A stretch of 64,000 nucleotides of DNA, taken from NCBI GenBank assembly GCA_014058105.1, contig JACGCM010000325.1, positions 558,001 through 622,000 on the forward strand, written 5' to 3'. Under the pieces are notes generated by a model that did not search any database, had not been told where the DNA came from, and saw only the letters and a list, made by a program, of their open reading frames with translations. Every line of letters begins with the position of its first letter. Position 1 is the first letter of the stretch. Positions 54,189-64,000 of this stretch are shown here, piece by piece. This stretch comes from Kingdonia uniflora. Its lineage: Eukaryota > Streptophyta > Magnoliopsida > Ranunculales > Circaeasteraceae. Made by a program: the position numbers and the translations under genes.

Positions 54189-54869
54189 TTGAGCCACATT
54201 AATATTACAACACCATTTGACATGATATACTGTGATATTTGTGGGGGAAACTTAACACCATCGATTGGTGGTGCTCGATATTTTTTAACCATCGTCGATG
54301 ATTTTTCCCGCTCTACATGGGTTTTCTTAATGCGTTTAAAATCTGAAGCAAAAGCTTTACTTCAACAATTTTTTGCTCTTATTGAAACTCAATTCAATCG
54401 TAAAATCAAAATCTTACAATCGGGTTATGGGAGTGAATTTCATGCTCTAAAATCATTCTTTCTCGATAATGGGATAATCCATCACACTAGTTGTGTTACT
54501 ACCCTACAACAAAATGGTGTAGCCGAACGAAAACTGTGGCACATCCTTGAGGTCGGACGTGTACTTCGTTTCCAATCACATCTACTACTATATTTTTGGG
54601 GTGAGTGCGTCCTTACTGCCATCTACCTAATAAATTGGATACCAAGTCCATTGTTAATGAACAAAACCCCATTTGAGCTACCATTCAAGGAATCCCTTAT
54701 TTATACTCATCTCAAAGTTTTCGGTTGCCTGTGTTATGCATCAACCCTTGCCCACAATCGAGAAAAATTTATGTCTCGCGCACATCCTTGTATTTTTGTC
54801 AGGTATCCTTATGGTCAAAAAGGATATCAAGTGTTTGATATACACGCCAAAACCATATTTACTTGCTAA
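54189..54869 (+). pseudogene. Inner copia: integrase core, catalytic Asp lost
   Basis: Frame opens SHINITTPFDMIYCDICGG, with the first Asp region, then ARYFLTIVDDFSRSTWVFLM. The second-Asp motif, normally RSDNGxEF, reads QSGYGSEF, so the catalytic Asp is absent. NGVAERK retains the Glu. The tail HLKVFGCLCYAS and FVRYPYGQKGYQVFD is typical of copia. A TAA ends the frame at 54867-54869. Confidence 0.92.
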
Positions 54870-54986
54870 GATGTTGTCTTTCACGAACATCCATTCCCAT
54901 TTGCCAACATTCCTCCTGCCAACCCGAATTAGCCCTCCACTACTCCACTTCCATTACCTATTTCTGAAGCCGATGTAAATACAAAT

Positions 54987-56820
54987 TTGGAGCTCATTCT
55001 AGCTCTAAATGATCTTTCTGAAACATTTATCCAACCTTCTCCATCTCATATTGACCCGGTTCAGGACTCGCCTCCAACCACACAATCTATGAAACCAATT
55101 CCATTACCTTCCCTTCCACCTACACGTATCTGCAAACGACCTGGATACCTATATGATTATGAGTATGGAGACTCCAAGTCTATCGCAAAGTCTTCTATCT
55201 GCTCATCACCATCATTGACAACAAGTCCACAAAAAGGTACTCGATATCTATTAGTTAATTTTAGTTCATGCAATAATTTATCTCATTCCCATCGTAGTTT
55301 TGTTTCAACTAAATCCTAATTGGCGTTAAGCAATGGAGAATAAATTTCGAGCACTCCAAGCAAATAAAACTTGGACGATAACCACATTGCCAAGTGGTAA
55401 AAAAGGCTATTGGTTGCAAATGGGTTTACAAAATCAAATATCACTCGGATGGCTCTGTTGAGCGATATAAAGCTCGCCTTATGGCAAAAGGCTATAATTA
55501 AAAAGAAGGGTTAGATTATCACGAAACCTTTACTCCAGTGGCAAAGTTAGTTATAGTTCCTTGCCTCATTGCAATTGCTTCTATACGTAATTGGCCATTA
55601 CATCAACTATATGTTCAGAACACAATCTTGCATGGAGATTTACATGAAGAAGTCTATATGCAAATACCACTTGGTTTTTCTCGGAAGGGGGAGAAACTTG
55701 TATGTCGACTTCAAAAATCACTATATGGCCTCAAGCAAGCATCTAGGCAGTGGTTTGCTAAATTTTCAACTGCTCTTCGAGATGTTGGTTTCACACAGTC
55801 AAGAGCTGACTACTCATTATTGACTAAACACTCTTCTCATGGCTTTACTACTATCCTGGTTTATGTTGAAGATATAATCGTTACAGGCAATAACACGCAA
55901 GCCATTTCAAATCTCAAGCAGTTCCTTCAACAAATATTTCATATCAAAGATTTAGGCCTTTTAAAGTATTTTTTGGGTATAGAAGTAACCTGTTCTTGCA
56001 AAGGTATTTGTCTCTCGTAATAGAAATATACCCTCGACATTCTAGAAGACTCGGGATTACTTGGAGCTAAACCTGCCCTTTCCAATGGAGAAAAATATTA
56101 CACTTAGCTCCACCGAAGGTGAGTTACTCTCTAATCCTTTGATTTATCAACGTCTAGTTGGCCGCCATATATATCTCACCATCACACGACCAGACATAGT
56201 TTTCTATGTGGACTTTCTTAGTCAGTTCATGAGTTCACCTCGGAAACCATATCTAGAGGTTGCTTATCGTGTGCTTTGATATCTTAAAGGTTTCCCTGGA
56301 CAAGGTATTTTGTTATCGGCTCAGAGTAACTTCCAACTCTAGGCATGTTGTGATTCAGACTGGGCAAGTTACCTAGATACACAGAGTTCTACTACAGGTT
56401 ACTGTACCGTTCTTGGCACTTTACCCATTTCATGGATAACTAAGAAGCAAGTAACTATTTCTCGCTCATCAGCTGAAGCTGAATATCGATCCATGGCCTG
56501 TGTAACTTGCGAGACTATTTGGCTTCGTCAATTACTTCAAGACCTTGGTATTAACTCATCTCGACCTACTTTACTTTTTTACGATAATCAAGCTGCTTTG
56601 CATATTGTAGTAAATCTCATTTTCCACAAATGTACGAAGCATATCGAGATCGATTATCATTTTATTTAGGGCAAAATTTGTGATGGAACACTTCAGACAT
56701 CCTATGTTCCTAACACTCATCAAATCGCGGACTTATTCATCAAATTGTTAGGTCATCACCAATTTCATTTTCTTATCGGCAAGTTGGGCACTCTTAACAT
56801 TCATGCTTTAACTTGAGGGG
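54987..56820 (+). pseudogene. Inner copia: RT and RNase H, YVDD box mutated
   Basis: After a Pro/Ser-rich linker, RT text appears in pieces: QNTILHGDLHEEVYMQIPLGF, LVCRLQKSLYGLKQASRQWF, and the catalytic box LVYVEDIIVTGNN, in which the second Asp of YVDD has become Glu. Then DLGLLKYFLGIEV and a stop; 56061-56279 continues with SNPLIYQRLVGRHIYLTITRPD. RNase H follows near 56350-56800 (ISRSSAEAEYRSMACVT; FYDNQAALHI; HIEIDYHFI). Stops and shifts recur. Confidence 0.92.
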
Positions 56821-56823
56821 GGA

Positions 56824-57077
56824 TATTATGATTTACCAAATCCTTGAAAGATCTTGTGATATTGAAGATATACTTGTGATCTTAGACATATACTTGTAAT
56901 ATTTAGATTACTGTAATAGGTTTTATTGATTACCATAATCTTCCTGATAAGGTATATTGTATATCTTGTAAATCTTGTAAACCCTATAAAGGAGTGATCT
57001 TTGTAATGAGAAAATATAAGAAAAGTAAGAGAAAAATTCTTCTTCTTTCATATCTCAACCATTCTTCCTTCTTATCA
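56824..57077 (+). repeat. 3' LTR of the inner copia element
   Basis: Begins TATTATG after the purine tract GAGGGGGGA and ends CTTATCA, followed by GAATC. Confidence 0.95.
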
Positions 57078-57082
57078 GAATC

Positions 57083-58640
57083 TGTTGGTGAAACCAAATA
57101 TTCATTTTGTAATAAAAACTTACCAATATCAGTATACCATGCTTTAGGGGCGTGCTTTATTCCATAGAGGGTTTTTCTTAGCTTGCACAAGTGATTTGGA
57201 TGGTCCTTATTTACAAAACCTTTAGGTTGCTCCATTTATATGTCTCGATAACTTTTCCATGAAGGAAAGTATCTTTATGTCCAAAAACCAAAGCTTCCAA
57301 GAGTTGTTAGCGGCTAAAGTTAAAAGTATACGTACTGCTGTGATTTTGGTTGCTGGATTAAACGTCTCATCGTAGTCGATCCTGTATTGTTGCAGGAATC
57401 CTTGAGCTATAATCTAGCTTTTATACTGCTTAATCGATCAATTAATGTAAGTCTTAACATTGTATACCCATTTAAATGAGATGGGTTTTGCCTCCTTTGG
57501 TTTAGGAACAAGGTCCCACGTCTCATTTGCTTTAAGTTTTGAGATTTCTTCATCCATCGCTTATTGCCACTCTCTGATTCTTTACTTTTTCATATGAGGC
57601 TGACTCACGTACATCAACTTTTGCCTAGGCAACATTTGCATACCCCCGATTGGGCTTTCGAATCCTATTTGATCGTCACAACGCAAGTGGTTCTGAATCA
57701 AATTCTTATATTTAAAAAGGTTAAGATTTTTCAGCCGTTTGTTGTTGATTGACGCCATTTTTCAATGGGCACGTTGGACTTTTGATAGTCTTAAGAGGAC
57801 ATGTTTTTCTTCTTCTTCACCCACTTTGTTGACATCTCTTGGTGTCTTATTCATATAAGAAGTATCCTTGATTTGCCAAATTTTGCCATTTCTTCTCTCA
57901 ACACCTCTCTTGGAGTACTGCCTCCAAATCCTTCGAATCTAGTAAAGCTACATATTCAAATGCCTACCATGATGATGCCTCATCAAACACCATGTTTCGT
58001 GAAGTGTAGCACTGATTAGTTGTTGGATCGCAACATCCCCATCTTTCCTTTCATTGTCATATCCAATAAATATGCATCTCAAACTCTTCTTCTCAAACTT
58101 ACTTCACAATGGTCTAGTACAAACATATAACATACGTAACATATGACTCTGAAGTGACTTATTATGGGTTTCACATTCCACATTTGCTCAAATGGAGAGA
58201 TAAATCTAAGCTATGATTTAGGAAGTCGGTTGGTTAAGTGGACTGCCATTTTCATACACTCTGCCCAAAAATGTCTTGGCATATCTCCCCATTATCTGTT
58301 CGAAGTCATTGTATTTTGCAACCTATTTCTTTTTTAATATTTTCCTTAAACTCCTTCAACTTTAATTTTTTTTATTGCTCTTTGAAAAAATAAACCCATA
58401 CGTACCTTGAGTAGTCGGCAATGAATGTCAGCATGAAGACATCCCATTAGTTGAAGCTTGATTAACTCGACCAAGCACGTCCGAGCGGATCAGCTTCAAT
58501 GAATTATTTTTCTATAAAGTTTCTACTCTTTATATGGCTACTAATGGGATTTCCCATACTGACACCCCCACATACATGATTTCAGTATGAATTTTTAATT
58601 GCGAAAGCCCTCTTAGGATTTACCAATCCATCATTACCTT
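57083..58640 (-). pseudogene. Outer copia element: integrase and first half of RT
   Basis: Minus strand. 57235-57083 reads MEQPKGFVNKDHP and CKLRKTLYGIKHAPKAWY, the mid-RT text, and breaks at VSPTDS where the inner element entered. Upstream, around 58210-58440, are integrase pieces: FMLTFIADYSRYVWV (near 58400-58440), and text equivalent to the GAECMKMAVHLTNRLPKS end of the core (58205-58265). Before that IRSDVLGRVNQAST gives the first Asp region. No gag or 5' LTR is visible beyond about 58640, so the element is truncated there. Confidence 0.8.
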
Positions 58641-59369
58641 TAGCTTGTTATTGAGAATCGAGGTCGCTAATCTCAATTCTATGATAACAGTGAAACGCAA
58701 AAATTGCCAAACAAGAAATTAATCAACGAAGAGCAAAACGTAAACAGAAAGATTTACCCAGAGGAGGGAAGTGGAAAACCCTTTTGGATGAAAAACCACT
58801 CCTCGCGAACAATTTACTCTGAATCAAACAAGTTACAATTGATCTCTCAAGCTTCCACAAAGCTTTAATGAATCTCTCAAACCCTAGTTTCTCTAATGGA
58901 TTAAACTCACATAAGATTGCCTAAGAAATACTATAAGTATCACTTATATACTTGGGAAAACTTTTCAAAGGTTAAAGCTCAAAGTACGAATCACAAGGTA
59001 AGCAACCGACCATAGTTTTACTTCTAAAACTGAGAATACGAGGTCAATTAGAACAGAGACTAAAGTCTATTTGAATAGGCCTCGGTTTAAAAAATCTATT
59101 CGAACAGACCTCTGTCAGAGACTTCTATTTGAATAGAGACTAAAGTATATTCGAATAGAGAGGTATCTATTCGAATATAGACTTAAGTCTATTCAAACAG
59201 ACCTCTGCTTCTTCTGTAAAGTCTGTTCGAACAGAACACCAAAAAATTACTTGAATGATATTTTCCTTCGTCTTCGGCCCTCGTTCGTCCCACAAACTCC
59301 AATGAACATCCATGAACATAATTTGAGTTCAATACTCAATAGTTATTGCTGATATATCCTAGTTGTAGA
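58641..59369 (-). repeat. LTR-like fragment with TTCGAA palindromes
   Basis: Not coding. A TATA-like TATATAAG on minus (58943-58950) lies about 115-290 bp downstream of seven copies of a CTRTTCGAAYAG-like palindrome (59066-59234). GTTTTCCACTTCCC and similar text on minus downstream of the TATA suggests an LTR R/U5 region. No matching partner LTR is present in the window, so it may be a solo or truncated LTR. The edges are approximate. Confidence 0.5.
59066..59234. promoter_or_regulatory. Array of seven CTATTCGAATAG-type palindromes
   Basis: Copies near 59068, 59096, 59124, 59148, 59166, 59188 and 59222. The best copy is CTGTTCGAACAG, a perfect 12-bp palindrome; others vary by one or two bases (TTTGAA, TTCAAA). 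Spacing is irregular at about 18-34 bp. Position upstream of a TATA box suggests binding sites in an LTR U3 (inference). Confidence 0.75.
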
Positions 59370-59558
59370 TTAATCTACAATACGATTGAGAAGCTTTTAG
59401 TTAGTATAGAAACACGAAGAACACCAAAATTGGGAAAAATAAAGCTTTAATTGCTTAAAAAAAAACAAAGTAGATTACAATGAATCACTCCAAAACCTTA
59501 GGCTTCTCTCAGAACTCCTTCAGATCTAACATAAGAAAAAAAAGATAACCTAAGTCCC

Positions 59559-59570
59559 CTTTATATAGAG
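59559..59570 (-). promoter_or_regulatory. TATA box of the short gypsy LTR
   Basis: CTCTATATAAAG on minus, conserved in the right LTR copy (near 62276-62286). It lies about 70-250 bp downstream of the TTCGAA palindromes at 59642-59816. Confidence 0.7.
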
Positions 59571-59641
59571 GGAACTCGAAATTACAAAATAGAACGCATC
59601 TCGAGGAAAAATAATGCTTGAGAATCAAAATACCGCCAGAG

Positions 59642-59816
59642 TCGTTTGAACGAACTAGGAAGTCGTTCGAACGACTTTACGACTAATTGGTCTAACCCTA
59701 GAAACTTGCCTGGCTATTCGAACGAAACCCAATTCGTTTGAACGAAATATGGCCCTGGGCTAAAATTCCAGAGGACATGACAACTCGTTCGAACTACTCT
59801 CAATCTCGTTCGAACG
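59642..59816. promoter_or_regulatory. Array of six TCGTTCGAACGA-type palindromes in LTR U3
   Basis: Copies at about 59642, 59662, 59714, 59733, 59785 and 59805; the perfect form is TCGTTCGAACGA. In element sense they lie upstream of the TATA box, in U3. The right LTR is cut at 62363 just as the first copy would begin, so it cannot be compared. Confidence 0.8.
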
Positions 59817-60244
59817 ACGTTGACAAAATATCAAATAACTCTAGATCCTCCTGGATCATGGCTCCCCCCTTTAGGAGCCTTGAGCTTCTGTTCAAGCTGG
59901 AACTGGAGAGGTGGGAATGCGGGGTTACTCATTACCCTGCTGTACCACTTTGGCGTACGAGGTAGCTAATCCTTCTTCCCAACACAAAATAACTTAAAAC
60001 AAACACATGTCTTACCTGGCAGCAACTTTTGACGAAACACACTAAGCCCTTTAGGATCATAATATCCTGCAACATATCCTGACATAACAAAAAGATGTAT
60101 TTGCATAGAAACCAACATAACGGAAGTAGTTGGTAATAGGGGTCGAGATAACCTATGAGCCAAATTGTTGTCCACTCCCTTCTTATACTGTATAATTAAA
60201 GGAAATTGTTAGAGATATGATAGCCCCTTCATCTGGCGAGCTTG

Positions 60245-60934
60245 CTATAGCTTGGACTGTGTAGCGAAAAACTGGAACGCTATGTGATTAGTATAAACCA
60301 CAACCTCCTCTTGCAACTTCCCCAAATCGGTGTGTTTCCTACAAAATATTGTCATTAGAGATAACACTCTAGCCGATGTACCCTCCTGAACCGGTCGCAC
60401 CAATAACACAAGCTTATCGCTCGCATTAACTAACCGCTTCACCTGAGTCACCGTTACCAAATTTGATGTAGTGACATGCTCCTTACAAACATTGATATGG
60501 AACTCCTTTCTCTCCTTCACAAGATGATATTTGCGAGCTCTACGGTAATGAATCGCATCTCGGTCTCAAAGATAAGGGCTACCCAAGATTACCTGATACA
60601 CATCCAAATGAACAACCTCACACGTCACCTCGTCAATAAACTTCACACAAATCATAAACTTGAATGTACACTGCTTCGTGATCATTACATCCGCATCTTT
60701 CTGAATCCACCCCAAACCATACGGCTTAGGATAAGCTACAGTTGTCAAACCCATCTTCTTCACCAACGTCTCATAAATCAAATTTTTCTGACTACCCGGA
60801 TCCATAATGGCCTTGACAAAACTCTGATTTACCTGAATACTGACATGAAAATACTTTTCTCGACTCTCCTCCTCGGTAGCCAAAGTCCGTTGAAACATAA
60901 GTGTAAGCTTAGGATTCAGTTTATCTAAATTCAA
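60245..60934 (-). pseudogene. Short gypsy element: retropepsin-like protease region
   Basis: 60934-60566 on minus contains SFVKAIMDPGSQKNLIYETL, where the protease motif D-S/T-G has become DPGS, then LGWIQKDADVMI and YQVILGSPYL, the C-terminal flap of gypsy proteases. 60520-60245 continues with an unassigned Val/Leu-rich stretch (VTQVKRLVNASDKLVLLV). No RT motif follows. The altered DxG motif would probably inactivate the enzyme. Confidence 0.75.
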
Positions 60935-61129
60935 AAGGTCAACAACTTCAGCGGCTAGTGTATATTTCTCTTTATTGCGCTTCTCCTCCTTTGGCCTAAG
61001 CTCCGGGTGAAGTTTCCAACAATAATCGGAAAGATGCCCACTCGCCTTATAATGATTGCATTGATACTCCTTGGACGAAGACCCCTCACCTTTGGCCTCT
61101 CCTTTATGCTCGTTTATCTAACTAAGCTT

Positions 61130-62050
61130 CTACCCCGACTTGATCTTGTCGTCTTCTTTATTACTCTTCAAGTACTTTCCTTCAATACCAATTGCCTTCA
61201 CGGTAGCGTCCTCGATATTGGCCACAGTAAAGAGTTTCAACTCTCTCTTAATGGACTCTGACAAACCTCTCGTGTACTTTATGAACACCTCATACTCATA
61301 CACATCAATGTCCAAAACCAAAGCTTGGTTATGGAATGCCGTAGTGTACTCCTGTACAAATTGCTCAAACTTTTGGCACAACTTCTGCAATTTATACCAT
61401 CTCTTTTGTTCATACCCAATTGGATAAAACTGCTTTCACACTAAAACTTATTCTTTCCAACCCAAATCTCCTGCATCGTGGCGTTTCCGATAAGATTTCC
61501 ACCACATGAGTGCATAGCTTGCTAATTTCAACATAACAAAGCAAATTTACTAAGAATTAGAGTATTCGTAAACTGAAAAATAAGCTTCTAACCTATCTAA
61601 CCAGCCATTCAATAACTCGGCATCGATCAAACTGTCGAATACCTGAATTTAAATCTTAAAACCAATACGATGATTACGCATATGATTCGTGGACTTACCA
61701 ATAACCGATCGCTCCTCGTCGGATTCAACATCATTAGAATCACTATCAATCTCCGTAGTACGCTTGTCACCATCCCCCTCCATAACCCCTTTCTTCTTTG
61801 AGCGGTCTTGCCATTTCCCCAAAACGAAAGCCTTTGCGAGGTTCGTTTGACACAACTGTTCTACCAACTCCCCTACAATAGAAGTTAGGACAGAAACTAT
61901 CGTTTCCAAAATTGTGAGTCGATCGTCGGAATTGCCTATTTCTAAATCGTCATTTTTCTTTAAATTAGGTTTGCGATGGATCTTCAACGGACTCACTAGC
62001 TTCTCCTTCGTTTGCTTGAGATGATCACGTGTAGTGACCATAAACCACAA
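61130..62050 (-). pseudogene. Short gypsy element: gag
   Basis: Minus strand. 62050-61649 has a charged N-terminal region (KKNDDLEIGNSDDRLTILE; DSDSNDVESDEERSVIG). 61390-61130 holds the gag core (LCQKFEQFVQEYTTAFHNQA; VFIKYTRGLSESIKREL). The stretch between is broken by stops. A zinc-knuckle remnant is possible near 61030-61060 on minus (C..YN HYKASGHLS). This is the retrotransposon gag fold of gypsy elements. Confidence 0.75.
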
Positions 62051-62811
62051 TCAACCCCCCGAGAATCAAAACTGGAAAAATGATACCACTTAATCCACAA
62101 TACGATTGAAAAACTTTTAGTTAGTGGAGAAGCATGAAGAACACTAAAATTGGGAAAAATAAAGCATAAATTACTTTAAAATATGAAGTAGATTATAATG
62201 AATCACTCCAAAACCCTAGGCTTCTCTCAGAACTCCTTCAGATCTAACATAAGAAAAAAAAAAACTTAAGTCCCCTTTATATAGAGGGAACTCAAAATTA
62301 TAAAATAGAACGGATCTCGAGGCAAAATAATGCATGAGAATCAAAACACCGCTAGAGTCATTTTGTAACGCCCCAAAATCCTGTAATAGGTAGCTAGACC
62401 AATTACTGAGATTCGAGGATGTGCAGGTCAGGGAATCTAAAGATTTGCCCCATGAAAACTGAGCCGTAGACAAATTCTGGCCCAGTCATTCACAATAGTA
62501 TCACAACAGAGTAATTAGGAAAAATAAAAACAACGAAAGACTAGGAAGCAAAATCTAAACAGAAGATTCTACAAACCTCTACACAGCAAGCCCGACAGTA
62601 ATAACTAGAGAATGAGCCTCCAACTCAGCTTCCTAAAGATCACCACAACAGCAACTAAAACCTGAAACAACCTGCTACTGAAAGGGGGATGCGAGAGTGA
62701 GCAAACAACGAGCTCACTAACTCCCAAGAATAGCTAAACGATTATACTAACCAATGAGATTGATATATAAATAATGATAAATAGGATATAATAATATCTA
62801 ACGATAACAAT

Positions 62812-62834
62812 ATATATATATATATATATATATA
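62812..62834. repeat. (TA)n microsatellite
   Basis: Uninterrupted TA dinucleotides within the right-hand repeat. Confidence 0.9.
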
Positions 62835-63516
62835 AATACCAAGGATGTCTAATAGGTATCTAATAGGTATATAACTAGTCTAATTATTATATTTTACTAT
62901 ACTATAATTATTTATACACATCTCGAGCAAAGGAGTGCTAGGACTATAACTACACTCCAGTCCCAAGGACTACAAACTACACTCTAATATCTACCGTGGC
63001 CCTCAGTGCCACAAACGACTAACCTACCTCAGAAATACAATTAAACACGAGGGTAAACACCCTCGGCTCATAATAATCCAACAGGGTTACCTAAACCCCA
63101 ACCAGGCACAACCCCAAAGCTATCACAAGCTGAGCGAGATCGCCTACAACCAAATACCAGCCTAAAGCTCACAGCAACCAACCATACTAATTAACCTAAT
63201 AAATTAACCAGATACAGAAGAGGGAGGAATAGATGTAGAGAGGAGAGGAGTATGCAGAAGGAAGATGAATCTAATTACACTGCAATTCAATTAGGGAAAG
63301 AGGAATTCTAATAAGAGGAGAAGAATATGATGAACTAGGATAATCCCATAATTATCCCAATGCAATGATATGTGATGATGATGATATGATGGAATGAGAT
63401 AATCTTATGATTATCCCAAGTGCAGAAGATTCTATATTAAACATAACGCAGAAAGGGTTAAAGATTTCTATCAAAAGAACCTATGAATTGGAAGTATGCA
63501 GAGATGCAATGATATG

Positions 63517-63545
63517 CTTGATGATGATGATGATGATGATGATGT
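63517..63545. repeat. (GAT)n microsatellite
   Basis: Run of GATGATGAT units; a shorter GAT cluster lies near 63373-63390. Confidence 0.9.
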
Positions 63546-64000
63546 TATGATGCAGAATGATTTAGCGATGTCAACCCAAAGGGCTAGCCCCCAAGACTAA
63601 AGTGGGCTGACAACTGCTAAAAAAGGATTTACCTTACCAGATATTATTGGATACAAGGGTACGATGTACTGCACTAGCTCGACCAGACTATGAGGATATT
63701 ACATCAATCTATCAAATCCCACGGAGCCAACGTCCAAACTATATATACATTCTGTCTCATACCATCCCACACTCCCGAATGGGTGACTAGGTATAATAAT
63801 ATCTATCCTAGACCCACCTTCTATTTTAACCCGATTTAAGGAATCCCTGAACCTCTCGAGGGTCAGCCGATGCGGAGTTATTTATGTAACCAATCGCAGT
63901 AAGATAAGGAAAAAATATATTATCTATGGATGTGAGCAAAAATCCTAAAGACTGAAACACAACCACTGCTAACACAACCAGCACACAATAGGATAACCAC

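Larger units (their letters stand above)
52949..57077 (+). mobile_element. Complete Ty1/copia element nested in another copia element
   Basis: Two 254-bp LTRs (52949-53202, 56824-57077) are flanked by GAATC at 52944-52948 and 57078-57082. It has a PBS complementary to initiator tRNA-Met (TGGTATCAG at 53203), protease, integrase, RT and RNase H in copia order on plus, and a polypurine tract (TTGAGGGGGGA) before the 3' LTR. LTRs differ at about 18 of 254 positions by eye. Both LTRs begin TATTA, not TG. It is inserted in the RT of the outer minus-strand copia. Key catalytic residues are mutated, so it is inactive. Confidence 0.95.
59370..62363 (-). mobile_element. Short gypsy-type element with gag and protease only
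   Basis: Left LTR from 59370 to about 59864 and right LTR 62089-62363 (truncated) share TACAATACGATTGA and the run through CTCGAGG..AAATAATGC. Inside the right LTR a PBS on minus, TGGTATCA (62081-62088), follows. Before the left LTR a purine tract (AAAGGGGGGAG on minus, near 59866-59876) is seen. Internal DNA of about 2.2 kb encodes gag-like and protease-like pieces but no RT or integrase, so it is a non-autonomous derivative. The LTR edges do not start with a clear TG. Confidence 0.8.
62364..64000. mobile_element. Start of another LTR-type repeat, runs off the window
   Basis: TGTAACGCCCCAAAATCC starts exactly where the right LTR of the short gypsy element stops matching its partner. TGTAACGCCCC-type starts are common in plant gypsy LTRs. 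No coding region is visible to the window end. A (TA)n run lies at about 62812-62834 and a GAT run at 63517-63545. The far end lies outside the window. Confidence 0.55.

Overview
The window is nuclear DNA of a flowering plant, most likely a eudicot; the species cannot be named from sequence alone. Evidence: AT-rich intergenic DNA, GT-AG introns, an intact six-exon AUGMIN subunit 2 (AUG2) gene, and a dense stack of plant-type transposons (Tat-lineage Ty3/gypsy, L1-type LINE with RNase H, Mutator-like, PIF/Harbinger-like, Ty1/copia). Only two host genes are visible. One is a damaged minus-strand gene running off the left edge (1-2815). The other is AUG2 (39820-31936, minus), intact at 250 codons, with a 5.5-kb second intron.

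Layout. 1-2815: host pseudogene-like gene. 3082-22466: L1-type LINE (minus), split inside its RNase H domain by a complete 12.3-kb Tat-type gypsy element (3522-15800, minus; 681-bp LTRs, GTGAG duplications). The gypsy element carries an opposite-strand, apparently spliced extra gene (5674-7889) and a ten-copy 129/130-bp tandem array (8112-9357). 22928-30681: 7.75-kb Mutator-like element with ~137-bp terminal inverted repeats and a 9-bp duplication; it has a minus-strand transposase gene and a convergent plus-strand zinc-knuckle/GRF gene, and a 581-bp solo LTR sits inside it. 31936-39820: AUG2. 40077-50274: cluster of elements sharing GAGCATCTCC-type ends. One piece encodes a PIF-type transposase plus a SANT/NAM-associated partner; two pieces carry plant mobile domain (PMD) genes, the second (47411-50274) bounded by TTA duplications. 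50560-51013: Tourist-like MITE.

51511-58640: 5'-truncated copia element (minus), with a complete second copia element (52949-57077, plus, GAATC duplications, unusual TA...CA LTR ends) inserted in its reverse transcriptase region. 58641-59369: LTR-like fragment. 59370-62363: short gypsy-type element with gag and protease only. 62364 to the end: start of a further repeat that truncates it. All transposon coding regions show stops, frameshifts or lost catalytic residues, so this is a fossil nest rather than a set of active elements.

The most interesting structures are: PMD genes carried on Harbinger-like ends; the opposite-strand extra gene and satellite-like array in the Tat element; the MuDR-like convergent layout of the Mutator-like element; and two neighbouring but different LTRs that each carry an array of TTCGAA palindromes upstream of a TATA box. 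Coordinates of splice sites and element ends were worked out by eye; functional statements rest on family motifs, not on database searches.
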